A stretch of 64,000 bases of DNA from Gordonia hydrophobica NBRC 16057 (GCF_001592365.1 NZ_BCWU01000001.1:372001-436000); one strand, 5' to 3'. Shown: positions 32,272 to 41,523, counted from the stretch's first letter. The notes: a model not told the origin generated them from the sequence alone. Program-made: numbers and translations.

Positions 32272-32420
32272 TGGATTACCTCTTGGAATCGGCGTCGGGT
32301 GGGGCTGCGTCGGGATCGCGAAGGATCGAGAACCCGGTCGATGAAATTCGATGCGCGTCGGAGTGGTTCGGCCCGGGGCTGTGGGCGGCTGGTGAACCTT
32401 CGTCGTGCGACATGAATAAC

Positions 32421-32439
32421 TCTACACTAACAAGGTAGA
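32421..32439. promoter_or_regulatory. Operator-like inverted half-sites TCTAC-N9-GTAGA
   Basis: TCTACACTAACAAGGTAGA lies between boxC and the PaaX-type gene. TCTACAT/ATGTAGA half-sites recur upstream of boxB, linking both box blocks; a PaaX-type or other regulator is the likely binder. Confidence 0.55.
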
Positions 32440-32550
32440 ACGTCAAGACTTTGTGGAATATGGCCGGAAGTCCCTAGCTGACGTGCAGATTCACTGCGGT
32501 AAAGTGGACCCTCGTGGCACCGATGCCAACCGGAGAATGAAGGGGGAGTC

Positions 32551-33399
32551 GTGCTGAACGTGGCCGATTCGAGCCTCGATCAGGCCGCGCTGCGCGCCGA
32601 ACTCGGCGACGCGAGCGCGCGGTCGTTGCTGCTGACGATGCTCGGCGAATTCGCGTATCCGCGCGGCGAGGGCGTGTGGACGTCGACCCTGCTCGCCGCG
32701 TTCACCGCGCTCGGCGTCGAGGAGAAGTCCGCGCGGCAGGCCACCGCGCGCGTGGCGGCCGAAGGGCTGCTGACGTCGGAGCGTGCCGGGCGTCGGACAC
32801 GGTGGAGTCTCACCGAGGCCGGCGCCGAACTGCTCCGCGAGGGCACCGACCGCATCTACTCGTTCCTCGCCGACTCCCACGAGTGGAACTCGCAGTGGTT
32901 GCTGATGTCGGTGGCGGTGCCGGAGACGCAACGCAAACTGCGCCACCAACTGCGCACCCAACTCACGTGGCTCGGGATGGGATCGCCGGCGCCCGGCCTC
33001 TGGGTGGTGCCCGACGCGAGCGTCGCCGACAAGGTCGCCGCCGTCCTGGACGGACTCGGCATTCGCTCGAGCGCCTTCGTCTGGACCGGCGCCTGGGCCG
33101 AGATCGGCGACCTGCACGCCATGATCACTGCCGCCTGGGAACTCGACACCGTCGCCGCGCAGTACCGGCAGTTCCTGTCGGCGTTCCAACCCGAGCCGCT
33201 GACCGGCGCCGACGTGTTCGCCGCGCAGGTGCGCCTGGTGCAGGCGTGGCGCCGCTTCCCGTTCCTGGACCCCGACCTGCCGCACGGGCTGCTGCCCGAG
33301 GACTGGCCCGGTCGTGCCGCGGCCGCGACCTTCCACGAATGCCACGACGCCTGGCACGCGGGGGCGCAGCAGGCGTGGGCGGAGTGGGTGCCGGAGTGA
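32551..33399 (+). CDS. PaaX-family transcriptional regulator
   Basis: 282 aa from a GTG right after AAGGGGGAGTC. The N-terminal winged helix (LLLTMLGEFAYPRGEGVWTS, then KSARQATARVAAEGLL and TRWSLTEAG) and the middle PaaX block (SHEWNSQWLLMSVAVPETQR; GSPAPGLWVVPD) match the family; the C-terminal conserved region has FLDPDLPHGLLPEDWPG. PaaX represses phenylacetate genes in E. coli, with phenylacetyl-CoA as inducer. Divergence from boxC makes benzoyl-CoA or a later intermediate a plausible ligand here. Confidence 0.9.
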   Translation: MLNVADSSLDQAALRAELGDASARSLLLTMLGEFAYPRGEGVWTSTLLAAFTALGVEEKSARQATARVAAEGLLTSERAGRRTRWSLTEAGAELLREGTDRIYSFLADSHEWNSQWLLMSVAVPETQRKLRHQLRTQLTWLGMGSPAPGLWVVPDASVADKVAAVLDGLGIRSSAFVWTGAWAEIGDLHAMITAAWELDTVAAQYRQFLSAFQPEPLTGADVFAAQVRLVQAWRRFPFLDPDLPHGLLPEDWPGRAAAATFHECHDAWHAGAQQAWAEWVPE

Positions 33400-33424
33400 T
33401 TCCGGAATAGTAGGGGCAGAGCGA

Positions 33425-33492
33425 GATTCGCGTCCCCTCCAGCGGTCGCCGAGGGCGGTTTGCCCTCGGCGGGTGCTGTAGGGGACGCGAAT
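33425..33492. terminator. 68-bp palindrome between convergent genes (copy 1 of 2)
   Basis: ATTCGCGTCCCCT and AGGGGACGCGAAT form the outer stem and GCCGAGGGC/GCCCTCGGC the inner stem. It lies between the PaaX-type gene (plus) and the monooxygenase (minus) and can terminate both. A near-identical copy is at 45118-45184. Confidence 0.8.
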
Positions 33493-33527
33493 AATTGTGT
33501 CTGGCCGGTGTGTTCCGGCGCGGCCCG

Positions 33528-35177
33528 CTACTTCACGTCGTAGACGTCGTACCCGTTCTCCTTATGCTCGTCCCACGTGGTGAAGTACAGGGGGACGCCG
33601 CCGGTGTAGTTCAGCATCTGCGGAACCTTGCCGGGGACGTTGGCGCCCCAGTACCACGACTTGGCGCGCGGGAACATCGAGTCCATGAACAGCTCGTCGA
33701 CGTGTGAGCGCCAGGACTTCTCGCTCTCCACCGAGTTCTCGAAGCGGGTGACACCCTTGCGCTGCAGGTGCTCCAGGAACTCGACGACGATGTGCCCCTG
33801 CCGCTCAGCGGAGGTGGGTCCGTTGCAGAAACCGGACGGGCTCTGCGGTCCGTACAGGAACATCATGTTCGGGAAGCCGTTCGTCGACAGGCCCATGAAG
33901 GTGTCGACGCCGCCCGCCCACTTGTCGCGCAGCTTCTGGCCGTCGACGCCGGTGATGTCGATGCCGAGGATGCCGCCGCTGTTGGCGTCGAACCCGGTGG
34001 CCAGGACCAGCAGGTCGCACTCGAGGAAGGTGCCGTCCTCCATGATGACGCCCTCGGGGACGACCTTCTTGATGGGATTCTTCTTGGAGTCGATGACGTC
34101 GACGTTGTCCTGGTTGATGACGTCGTAATAGTCCTGTTCGAGCGAGGGGCGCTTGATGCCGTACGGGTGCGGCCACTCCTTCGGCGCCACGATCTCGGCC
34201 TTCACCGGATCGGCGATGCGCTCGTGAACCTTGTTGCGCCAGAAGTCGTAGAACGTGCGGTTGGCCTCGTCGTCGGACAGGATGTCCTGGAACGTGCCCA
34301 GCCACATCGGGAAACCGCCCTCCTGCCACATCTTCTCGTAGATCGCGTCGCGCTCCTCCTTGGAGAGATCGACCGCGTTGATCGGCATGAAGTCGAAATC
34401 GAAGCCCGCGAAGGCGTTGTTGCGGGTCACGAAGCGCTCCGGGAGATCCTTGCGGAACTCCTCGTTGTCGTCGTGGGTCAGTTTGCGCTGCTGCATCGGC
34501 AGCGCCAGGTTGGGCGTGCGCTGCAGGACGGTGACGTGCTCGGCCACGTGGCCGGCCTCCTGAACCACCTGGACGCCGCTCGATCCGGTGCCCATCACGA
34601 CGACCTTCTTGCCGGTCATGTCGACGCCGCCCTGGGGCCAACGCGCGGTGTGGTAGCTCTCGCCGGCGAACGTGTCGAGACCTTCGAGGTTCGGGTAGAG
34701 CGGCTTGGCGCCGAAGCCGGTCGCGACGATCACCTGCCGGGCCTGCTGCTCCTTGCCGTCGGACGAGCGGACGGTCCATGTGCGGGAGTCCTCATCCCAG
34801 GCGGCCTCCGAGGCGAAGGTGCTGAAGACGACGTCCTTGCGCAGATCCAGCTGGGAGTCGATGTACTGGAAGTACTCGCGGACGCCCTCCCAGTTGGGGT
34901 ACAACTCGCGCCAGTCGAAATCGCGCCACAGTTCCTTGTGCTCGAACTGGTAGACCTGACCGGTGCTGTCCGTGCGCGCGCCCGGATAGCAGTTCCACCA
35001 CCAGATGCCGCCGAAATCGCCTGCCGCGTCCCACACTTTCGCGGTGAATCCCGCGTCGCGAAGACGGTCGAGAGAATACAGGCCGGAAAAGCCACCACCG
35101 ACGATCAATACGTCGAGAACATCGGTGTTCGAATCATTGTCAGTGCGTCCGTGTGCACTGGTCGCCGGTGCCGTCAT
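33528..35177 (-). CDS. Flavin-dependent Baeyer-Villiger monooxygenase (cyclic-ketone type)
   Basis: 549 aa. The type I BVMO fingerprint FxGxxxHxxxW is intact (F170, G172, H176, W180). The FAD motif is IVGGGFSG (25-32) and the NADPH motif GTGSSG (196-201). Length and motifs such as GIWWWNCYPGARTDS place it with the cyclohexanone/cyclopentanone monooxygenases. It inserts oxygen next to a ketone, giving a lactone from a cyclic ketone. RBS AGGAGG precedes the ATG. The neighbouring alcohol/aldehyde dehydrogenases, SMP-30 lactonase and glutaryl-CoA dehydrogenase fit a cyclic ketone pathway. An AcoR-type half-palindrome lies 82 bp upstream. Confidence 0.92.
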   Translation of the reverse strand: MTAPATSAHGRTDNDSNTDVLDVLIVGGGFSGLYSLDRLRDAGFTAKVWDAAGDFGGIWWWNCYPGARTDSTGQVYQFEHKELWRDFDWRELYPNWEGVREYFQYIDSQLDLRKDVVFSTFASEAAWDEDSRTWTVRSSDGKEQQARQVIVATGFGAKPLYPNLEGLDTFAGESYHTARWPQGGVDMTGKKVVVMGTGSSGVQVVQEAGHVAEHVTVLQRTPNLALPMQQRKLTHDDNEEFRKDLPERFVTRNNAFAGFDFDFMPINAVDLSKEERDAIYEKMWQEGGFPMWLGTFQDILSDDEANRTFYDFWRNKVHERIADPVKAEIVAPKEWPHPYGIKRPSLEQDYYDVINQDNVDVIDSKKNPIKKVVPEGVIMEDGTFLECDLLVLATGFDANSGGILGIDITGVDGQKLRDKWAGGVDTFMGLSTNGFPNMMFLYGPQSPSGFCNGPTSAERQGHIVVEFLEHLQRKGVTRFENSVESEKSWRSHVDELFMDSMFPRAKSWYWGANVPGKVPQMLNYTGGVPLYFTTWDEHKENGYDVYDVK

Positions 35178-35258
35178 GGCGTCCTCCTAGAGATGATTCC
35201 GGGTCTTTTGAAGCTCGCCCGGATATCTCAAAGATTAGGAGCGCGAGTGTGACGTGGA

Positions 35259-35276
35259 GTGTCCCAATATAGGTCA
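35259..35276. promoter_or_regulatory. AcoR/Fis-regulator-like site upstream of the monooxygenase
   Basis: GTGTCCCAATATAGGTCA shares its left half with the five other motif copies (38086, 38154, 41469, 41524, 43194), but the right half is degenerate. Confidence 0.45.
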
Positions 35277-35339
35277 AGTGCAGTGTGTCACTGGTGAATG
35301 ATCAATGAGCTCAGTGCTGCGGTCTCGGAAATGCGCAAT

Positions 35340-35380
35340 GGGCCGGGAAATGACGTCTGTACGACGACATTCTCCGGCCC
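35340..35380 (-). terminator. Terminator hairpin after the aldehyde dehydrogenase gene
   Basis: GGGCCGGGAAATG pairs with CATTCTCCGGCCC around a 15-nt loop, 23 bp past the minus-strand stop at 35403; ends the alcohol/aldehyde dehydrogenase transcript. Confidence 0.65.
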
Positions 35381-35402
35381 CTGTGCTCGGGTAGTGATCC
35401 GA

Positions 35403-36851
35403 TCAGTGCTGAATGGATTGCGTGGTCAAGAAGTCTTCCAAGCCGAAGGGACCGAATTCACGTCCATAACCGGAATCGCCGAAACCGCCGAACGGCGCCG
35501 ACGTGTTGAACTGCCCACCGTTGACCTCCACCTGGCCGGCGCGGATCCGTCGTGCCACCGCGTCGGCGGCCGCGGCGTCCGCACCCCAGACGCCCGCGGC
35601 CAAGCCGTACCGGGTGTCGTTGGCGACCTCGACGGCGTGATCGACGTCGATGTAGGTCTGCAGCACCAGAACCGGCCCGAACACCTCTTCCCGCGAGACC
35701 TCGGATCGTCGTTCCGGATCGGAGAAGACAGTCGGCCGGACGTAGTAGCCGCGGTCGAGCCCGTCGGGAGTGTCCGAGCCACCCTGAACGAGACGGACTC
35801 CGTCCGCGACAGCGCGATCGATGAATCCGCGCACGGTCTCGCGTTGTCCGGCAGTCACCATCGGGCCCATGCGAGTGCCCTTGGCGGTGGGGTCGCCGAC
35901 CGGGAAGGTGGCGGCTGCCGCGCTGAGAATCTCCTCGGCGGAGGCCAACCGATGCGCGGGGACCACGACGCGGGTGAGTGCGCTGCACATCTGACCGGAG
36001 TTGACGAACGAGCCGGACATCACCCGACGCAGGGTCTTCTCGAACGCCGCGTCGTCGAGGTCGTCGAGAATCACCGCGGGCGACTTTCCACCCAGTTCGA
36101 GTGCGGTCGGTCGCACCCGTTCCCCGGCGAGTGACGCGACCCGCGCGCCCGCTCCCGTGGAACCGGTGAACGAGATCATGTCCACCAGCGGGTGGCGGAC
36201 CAGCGCCTCGCCGATGCGTGATCCGGCACCGGTGACCAGGTTGAAGACGCCTGCGGGCAGGTCGAGTTCGTCGATGATCTGCGCCAGGACGAAGGCGCCG
36301 AGCGGGGTCGCGCCCGCCGGTTTGAGGACCACCGGCGCGCCGGCCGCCAGCGCGCCGCCGACCTTGGCGGCGATCTGGTGCAGCGGGAAGTTCCACGGCG
36401 TGATGGCGCCGACCACGCCCACCGGGACGCTGCGGACCGTGGAGTTGCCGATCGCCCGCTCGAATCGGTGCTCGACGGCGGCCGCGGCCAGACCGCGGAA
36501 ATCGTTGATCGCCAACCCCACCTGAATGGGCCGGCTCAACGGCAGCGGCATGCCCAGGTCGGCGGTCATCAACGCGGTGAGCTCGTCGGCGCGCTTCTCC
36601 AAGCCGTCGGCGATGGCGGTGCAGACCGCGGCGCGCTCGGCGTGCGGCGTGGCGGCCCATGCGGGCAGCGCCCCCGCGGCGGCCACACAGGCCGCGTCGA
36701 TGTCGGCTTCGGTGGCACTGGGGATGTCGGCGATGACCTCTTCGGTCGCCGGATTGCGGACATCGATCCGCTCGTCGCCGGTGGCGGCCCGCCAGCCGCC
36801 TGCGACGTAGATGCTGTCGGTGTCGGGGATGAGAACGGTGCTGGTGGTCAC
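35403..36851 (-). CDS. NAD(P)+-dependent aldehyde dehydrogenase
   Basis: 482 aa, GTG start. Canonical motifs: [10 protein letters not shown] and [11 protein letters not shown] for cofactor binding, the general base E252 in [10 protein letters not shown] and the catalytic C289 in [22 protein letters not shown] near the C-terminus is also typical. It oxidises an aldehyde to the acid. It follows the alcohol dehydrogenase by 4 bp in one transcript. In the proposed pathway it would act on an omega-oxo acid such as 5-oxovalerate; the sequence alone does not fix the substrate. Confidence 0.92.
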   Translation of the reverse strand: MTTSTVLIPDTDSIYVAGGWRAATGDERIDVRNPATEEVIADIPSATEADIDAACVAAAGALPAWAATPHAERAAVCTAIADGLEKRADELTALMTADLGMPLPLSRPIQVGLAINDFRGLAAAAVEHRFERAIGNSTVRSVPVGVVGAITPWNFPLHQIAAKVGGALAAGAPVVLKPAGATPLGAFVLAQIIDELDLPAGVFNLVTGAGSRIGEALVRHPLVDMISFTGSTGAGARVASLAGERVRPTALELGGKSPAVILDDLDDAAFEKTLRRVMSGSFVNSGQMCSALTRVVVPAHRLASAEEILSAAAATFPVGDPTAKGTRMGPMVTAGQRETVRGFIDRAVADGVRLVQGGSDTPDGLDRGYYVRPTVFSDPERRSEVSREEVFGPVLVLQTYIDVDHAVEVANDTRYGLAAGVWGADAAAADAVARRIRAGQVEVNGGQFNTSAPFGGFGDSGYGREFGPFGLEDFLTTQSIQH

Positions 36852-36855
36852 GGGA

Positions 36856-37950
36856 TTATCCTTGCTCGAGTGAGACGACGGTCCGGATGCCGCGGCCTTC
36901 GCGCATGTCGTCGAAGGCCTTGTCGATGCCGGCGAGATCGGTGATCGCGGTGCGCAGCGCGGCGATGTCCATCTCGCCCTGCGCTGCGAGTTCGAGGAGG
37001 TGGGGGACGTCGACGTCGGGATTGCTACGGCCGTAGATGCAGCCGTGGAGGGTACGGCCGAACCAGTACAGTTCCAACGCGCTGAACTCGACCTTGCTGT
37101 CCTTACTGCCGACGCCGACGACGGTCACCACGCCGCCGCGACGGGTCGACGACCATGCCGAGCGCGTCGTGACCGCACCGCCCACGCAGTCGAAAGCATG
37201 GTCGGCGCCACGGCCTCCGGTCAGCTTCCGGATGGCGCGCGCGGCGTCGGGGCCTGAGGGTACGAAGTCGGTCACGCCGTGCTCGGCCGCGACCTTCCCC
37301 TTCTCCTCCGACATGTCGACGCCGATGATCGGGTGCGCGCCGGCGACGCGTGCCGCCTGTGCGACGGACAGCCCGATGCCGCCGAGGCCGATGATGACCA
37401 CCGACTGGCCCGGTTGCACGTCGGCGGTGTGGAACACGGCGCCTGCTCCGGTGAGTACGGCGCACCCCATGACGGCGACGTCGGACAGGTCGGTCTGGTC
37501 GGGGACCTTGACGGCGGCGCGCTCGTCGACGACGGTCTCCTCGGCGAAGGCGCCGGTGCCCAAGCCCGCATAGACCGGCGTCCCGTCGGCCAGAGTCGCA
37601 TACGGCTGGGCCGACGCCTCCGAGGCGACGGAACCCTCGCACAGGTACGGCTCATCGCGGTCGCAGAACCAGCATTCGCCGCAGGCCGGCGACCAGTTCA
37701 GCACCACTTTGTCGCCCACGGCGACACGGGTCACCTCGCTGCCGATCTCGACCACCACACCGGCGCCCTCATGACCGAGGACCGCAGGCACCGGTTGCGT
37801 GAGCGTGCCATTGGCGAGGGAGAGATCGGAATGGCAGACGCCTGCCGCGCTGATGCGGATCCGAACCTGTCGGGGGCCGGGAGCGGGCAGCTCGATCTCG
37901 CACAGTTCGAGCGGGCCTCCCTGCTCGCGGAGTAGAGCGGCTTTCACCAT
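36856..37950 (-). CDS. Zinc-dependent alcohol dehydrogenase (MDR superfamily)
   Basis: 364 aa from the ATG at 37950 (AAAGGA upstream); a longer open frame to 38052 has no family character. Catalytic zinc ligands C39 (GVCHSD) and H60 with E61 (GHEGAG) are present, and the structural zinc lobe has C90, C93, C96 and C104. The NAD(P) motif is GLGGIGLSVAQAA. It resembles actinobacterial long-chain/benzyl-type or mycothiol/NDMA-related zinc ADHs. In context, oxidation of a cyclic alcohol or of a hydroxyacid is likely. First gene of the pair with the aldehyde dehydrogenase and divergent from glutaryl-CoA dehydrogenase. Confidence 0.9.
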   Translation of the reverse strand: MVKAALLREQGGPLELCEIELPAPGPRQVRIRISAAGVCHSDLSLANGTLTQPVPAVLGHEGAGVVVEIGSEVTRVAVGDKVVLNWSPACGECWFCDRDEPYLCEGSVASEASAQPYATLADGTPVYAGLGTGAFAEETVVDERAAVKVPDQTDLSDVAVMGCAVLTGAGAVFHTADVQPGQSVVIIGLGGIGLSVAQAARVAGAHPIIGVDMSEEKGKVAAEHGVTDFVPSGPDAARAIRKLTGGRGADHAFDCVGGAVTTRSAWSSTRRGGVVTVVGVGSKDSKVEFSALELYWFGRTLHGCIYGRSNPDVDVPHLLELAAQGEMDIAALRTAITDLAGIDKAFDDMREGRGIRTVVSLEQG

Positions 37951-38294
37951 CGATATTCGTCCTTTCATTCCAGGTGACCGGCCGGGCATGCCGCGACCGA
38001 ATCGATGTCGGGACGGTCCGCGAGCGCCGACGGCACTTCCGGGACCAGACATGCACTCAAGCTAGGTGGCGCCTGCCCGGCGGGAGTGTCCTCTTTTGCG
38101 ACACCTGGACGGCAGTGATTCCGTGAGCGCCTGCGTTGAGTCGGTTGCGGCGGGTGTCCCGTTTTGAAACGGGGGATTGACCGGTAGTGGGTGCTCTCGC
38201 TACATTCCTTCCACGAAAATGCAATCGATTGCATATCGAATTGCGATCGTGTCCTTCGTAGTCTCATGTTCCGTCACACTCAGGAGAAGATCCC
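37951..38294. promoter_or_regulatory. Divergent regulatory region, 344 bp, with three operator-like palindromes
   Basis: Between the alcohol dehydrogenase (minus) and glutaryl-CoA dehydrogenase (plus). GTGTCCTCTTTTGCGACAC (38086-38104) and GTGTCCCGTTTTGAAACGGG (38154-38173) match the AcoR-type motif; their centres are 68 bp apart. ATGCAATCGATTGCAT (38219-38234) is a different, perfect palindrome. No gene here. Confidence 0.65.
38219..38234. promoter_or_regulatory. Perfect 16-bp palindrome, LacI-type operator shape
   Basis: ATGCAATCGATTGCAT, centred on CG like many LacI/PurR-family operators, lies 60 bp before the glutaryl-CoA dehydrogenase start. No LacI-family gene is in the window, so the binder is unknown. 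Confidence 0.55.
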
Positions 38295-39482
38295 ATGGCC
38301 GACGCCCGTACCGTTACCGAGCTCTTTGCGCTCGATTCGCTCCTCACTGATGAGGAGCGGCAGATTCGTGACACTGTTCGCAAGTTCGGTGAGGAGAAGA
38401 TCCGTCCGCATGTTGCGGAGTGGTTTGAGGAGGCGCGGATTCCGGCGAAGGAGTTGGCCAAGCAGCTCGGTGGGCTGGGTGTGCTGGGGATGCATCTGGA
38501 GGGGTACGGCTGTGCGGGGATGAGCGCGGTCGACTACGGGCTGGCGTGTCTGGAGTTGGAGGCGATCGATTCCGGTATTCGTTCGTTGGTGTCGGTGCAG
38601 GGGTCGTTGGCGATGTTCGCGATCCATCACTGGGGTAGCGAGGAGCAGAAGCAGGAGTGGTTGCCGCGGATGGCGGCGGGGGAGGCGATCGGCTGTTTCG
38701 GTCTGACCGAGCCCGACTTCGGTTCGGATCCGGGCGGGATGCGGACCCGGGCGGTGCGCGACGGCGGCGACTGGATTCTGAACGGCGCCAAGATGTGGAT
38801 CACCAACGGTTCGGTGGCCGATGTGGCGGTGGTGTGGGCCAACACCGATCTGGAGGAGGGGGCGCGCGGGATTCGCGGGTTCGTGGTTCCGACGGATACG
38901 CCGGGGTTCTCGGCGCCGGAGATTCACGCCAAGATGTCGTTGCGGGCGTCGGTGACCTCGGAGTTGGTGTTGCAGGATGTGCGGCTGCCGGAGTCGGCGA
39001 TGCTGCCGAAGGCGGCGGGGCTGCGTGGGCCGTTGAGCTGTTTGAACGAGGCGCGGTTCGGCATCATCTTCGGTGCGATCGGCGCGGCGCGTGATTGTTT
39101 GGAGACGGCGGTGGATTATGCGGCGACGCGGTTGGTGTTCGATAAGCCGTTGGCGTCGTATCAGCTGACGCAGGCCAAGCTGGCCGATATGGCGTTGGAG
39201 GTGGGCAAGGGCCACCTGCTGGCATATCAGTTGGGTCGTCGTAAGGATGCCGGTGAGGTGGAGCCGGCTCAGGTGAGTTTGGGCAAGTTGAACAACACGC
39301 GTGAGGCGATCAAGATCGCTCGTGAGTGCCGGACGATTCTCGGTGCCAACGGCATCACGTTGGAGTACCCGGTGATCCGGCACGCCAACAATCTGGAGTC
39401 TGTTCTGACGTATGAGGGGACGTCGGAGGTTCATCAGTTGCAGATCGGCCGTGCGCTGACCGGCGAATCCGCGTTCCGGTGA
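38295..39482 (+). CDS. gcdH: Glutaryl-CoA dehydrogenase
   Basis: 395 aa, RBS AGGAGA. Similarity to mitochondrial GCDH is strong: YGCAGMSAVDYGLACLELE, DSGIRSLVSVQGSLAM, GCFGLTEPDFGSDP and GAKMWITNGSVADVAVVWA; the catalytic base is E374 in TYEGTSEVH. This FAD enzyme converts glutaryl-CoA to crotonyl-CoA and CO2, passing electrons to ETF. It is divergent from the alcohol/aldehyde dehydrogenase pair and convergent with an enoyl-CoA hydratase. Codon third positions are visibly richer in G and T (many TTG, GTG, GGT, CGT) than in neighbouring genes, which might reflect transfer or different expression. Confidence 0.95.
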   Translation: MADARTVTELFALDSLLTDEERQIRDTVRKFGEEKIRPHVAEWFEEARIPAKELAKQLGGLGVLGMHLEGYGCAGMSAVDYGLACLELEAIDSGIRSLVSVQGSLAMFAIHHWGSEEQKQEWLPRMAAGEAIGCFGLTEPDFGSDPGGMRTRAVRDGGDWILNGAKMWITNGSVADVAVVWANTDLEEGARGIRGFVVPTDTPGFSAPEIHAKMSLRASVTSELVLQDVRLPESAMLPKAAGLRGPLSCLNEARFGIIFGAIGAARDCLETAVDYAATRLVFDKPLASYQLTQAKLADMALEVGKGHLLAYQLGRRKDAGEVEPAQVSLGKLNNTREAIKIARECRTILGANGITLEYPVIRHANNLESVLTYEGTSEVHQLQIGRALTGESAFR

Positions 39483-39504
39483 GTGAGGGCGTCGAGCACG
39501 GACG

Positions 39505-39571
39505 ACAAACGCCCTGAGCGTCGACGTTCGCCCAGACTCAGAGTCTGGGCGAACGTCGACGCTCACAGCGT
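39505..39571. terminator. Near-perfect 33-bp-arm palindrome, bidirectional terminator
   Basis: AAACGC..TGAGCGTCGACGTTCG and its complement are symmetrical around A39538, with only two mismatches in 33. It lies between convergent gcdH (ends 39482) and the hydratase (ends 39582). Confidence 0.85.
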
Positions 39572-39581
39572 TTGCGCGTGA

Positions 39582-40475
39582 TCAGCTGGGGATGTCGGAT
39601 CTTCCAGTCCATTCCGCATAGAACGGCGGCATCTGCGACGCTCCGGCGGTGAATGCCGGGTCGCGCTTGTCGAGGAAGGCGGCCACGCCTTCGTGACCGT
39701 CGCCGATGCTCGTGTAGAACATCGCCAGCGAATCCACTCGATGCGCCTCGACCGGGTGCTCAGTAGCAGCATTGCGATAGAGCATCTGACGCATCAATGC
39801 CACGGACACCGCCGAACGTCCCGCCGTCCACGCGTCGGCCAGGCTCCTGGCCTCGGCCAGCAGATCGTCTGGTGCGTGGACGGCCTGGGCCAGCCCGACC
39901 TCGCGGGCGGCCTCGGCGTCGAGGATGTCGGCGCGATAGACCAGGTCCAATGCGGCGGGCATCCCGACGAGCCGAGGCAGAAACCACGTCGAGCACGCCT
40001 CGGGAACAATCCCGAGCCGGCCGAAGACCAGGCCGAACCGGGCCTTGCTCGACATCAGGCGGGCATCCATCGCGAGCGTCATCGTCGCTCCGATGCCGAC
40101 CGCGGCGCCGTTGATGGCCGCGATCACCGGTTTGCGGCAGGCGTTGATCGCGAGCGTCACGCGGCCGCCGGTGTCGCGGATCCGCGCCAGACGGGGGTCG
40201 TCGAGATCCTGCATGTCGGCGAGCGTCGGAGTCTGCGACTCGTCGAGTCCGAACACGTTGCCGTCACTCGAGAGGTCCATGCCCGCGCAGAATGCGCGGC
40301 CCTCGCCGGTGACGATGATTGCGTGGACGGAGTCGTCGTGGTTGACCTCGACGAACGTCTGCTCCAGTTCGTCGGCCATCTGGACGGTGAATGCGTTGAG
40401 TTGGTCCGGCCGGTCGAGGTACAGGGTGAGAATCCCGTCCTGGACCTCGTGCCGGATCGTGGTGAAGGCGGTCAT
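39582..40475 (-). CDS. Enoyl-CoA hydratase/isomerase family protein, paired with SMP-30 gene
   Basis: 297 aa crotonase. DRPDQLNAFTVQMADEL, GRAFCAGMDLSSDG (oxyanion hole) and NGAAVGIGATMTLAMDAR are present; the catalytic region reads RLGIVPEACSTWFLP, keeping Glu. It starts 3 bp after the SMP-30 stop, so they share a transcript. In the proposed route it would hydrate crotonyl-CoA or a related enoyl-CoA. Hydrophobic substrate specificity cannot be read. Confidence 0.9.
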   Translation of the reverse strand: MTAFTTIRHEVQDGILTLYLDRPDQLNAFTVQMADELEQTFVEVNHDDSVHAIIVTGEGRAFCAGMDLSSDGNVFGLDESQTPTLADMQDLDDPRLARIRDTGGRVTLAINACRKPVIAAINGAAVGIGATMTLAMDARLMSSKARFGLVFGRLGIVPEACSTWFLPRLVGMPAALDLVYRADILDAEAAREVGLAQAVHAPDDLLAEARSLADAWTAGRSAVSVALMRQMLYRNAATEHPVEAHRVDSLAMFYTSIGDGHEGVAAFLDKRDPAFTAGASQMPPFYAEWTGRSDIPS

Positions 40476-40478
40476 GGG

Positions 40479-41378
40479 TCAGGGGCGACCGGCGTGCGGC
40501 ACGTCGACCGTGGTGGACAAGACCGATGCCTCGCGGGCGGCGGAGCGCTTGGCCTCGTCGAAGTCGGGCGCCACGGACATGAACAGGGTGCGTCCGTCGC
40601 TGCCGCCGAGGCCCACCGCGAAGATCCCGAGCGGTGCGGTGCTCACCTCGTCGAGGATGGTGCCGCCCGAACCGAGGCGTAGCGCACGCTGGTTGACGCA
40701 GTCGGCGACCCACACGGCGCCCTCGGCGTCGAGGGTCTGTCCGTCGGGCGCGATGCTCGACGCGCCCAGTCGCTTCTCCACGCTCGGCTCATCACCGAGA
40801 TCGCCGAACGACGCGAAGTCGCTGCGCTCTCCCAACGTGCCGTCGTCGTGGATCGGGAACTGCGAGACACGGTTGCCGAACAGTTCGTTCACGTACAGGG
40901 TTGTGCCGTCCGGGGAGATGGACATGCCGTTCGGGAACGACAGCCCCGACGCTGCGACCTGCGACGACCCGTCGACATTGACGAGAACCACGTTGCCGAA
41001 CTCGTGGTCGGCGCCGCCCATGAGGTCGAAGCCGAACTCGCCGACGTACGCCTGGCCGTTCTCGGCGACCACCATGTCGTTCGCGTGGCCATTGCAGTGC
41101 GCGGAGATGTCCGCGTGCTCCACCAGCGAGCCGTCGGCCTCCTGGCGGAGCACCTTGCGGTCCTTCATCGAGACCACGAGCATGCGGCCGTCGGGCAGCC
41201 ACCCGAGACCGGACGGCTGGTTCGGGACGGTGGCCACGGTGGTGACTGAGCCGTCGTTCTCCACACGATTGACCGAGTAGGTGTAGAAGTCCACGAAGTA
41301 CAGGTGGTCGTCGTGCCAGCGCGGGCCCTCCGTGTACGTGAAGTTCCCTGCTACCTGGGTGATTTCGCGATCAGACAT
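40479..41378 (-). CDS. SMP-30/gluconolactonase-family lactonase
   Basis: 299 aa from the ATG at 41378, after AGAGGAACGCC. Six-bladed beta-propeller signature: metal ligand E17 in YTEGPRW, then PSGLGWLPDGRMLVVS, HANDMVVAENGQAYVGEFGF, LSFPNGMSISPDGTTLYVNE with N and D ligands, and AEGAVWVADC. The family hydrolyses lactones with a divalent metal. Next to a Baeyer-Villiger monooxygenase cluster, a lactone such as delta-valerolactone is a natural substrate. Divergent from the AlkK-like ligase, with two motif sites in between. Confidence 0.9.
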   Translation of the reverse strand: MSDREITQVAGNFTYTEGPRWHDDHLYFVDFYTYSVNRVENDGSVTTVATVPNQPSGLGWLPDGRMLVVSMKDRKVLRQEADGSLVEHADISAHCNGHANDMVVAENGQAYVGEFGFDLMGGADHEFGNVVLVNVDGSSQVAASGLSFPNGMSISPDGTTLYVNELFGNRVSQFPIHDDGTLGERSDFASFGDLGDEPSVEKRLGASSIAPDGQTLDAEGAVWVADCVNQRALRLGSGGTILDEVSTAPLGIFAVGLGGSDGRTLFMSVAPDFDEAKRSAAREASVLSTTVDVPHAGRP

Positions 41379-41468
41379 GGCGTTCCTCTTTCTGGTGGCG
41401 CCGCCGGCGGGCGGCAGTGATCGTGTCGAACTGTGTGCATCAGTGTCGGCGGGATCACAGCGTCGTGG

Positions 41469-41486
41469 GTGTCTCATTTCGCAACA
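41469..41486. promoter_or_regulatory. AcoR-type motif, lactonase/ligase promoter region (site 1)
   Basis: GTGTCTCATTTCGCAACA, 91 bp upstream of the SMP-30 start; same consensus as at 38086 and 43194. Confidence 0.55.
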
Positions 41487-41523
41487 GGCGTGGCACGGCT
41501 CGACGCGAGTGCTCGACCACGAC

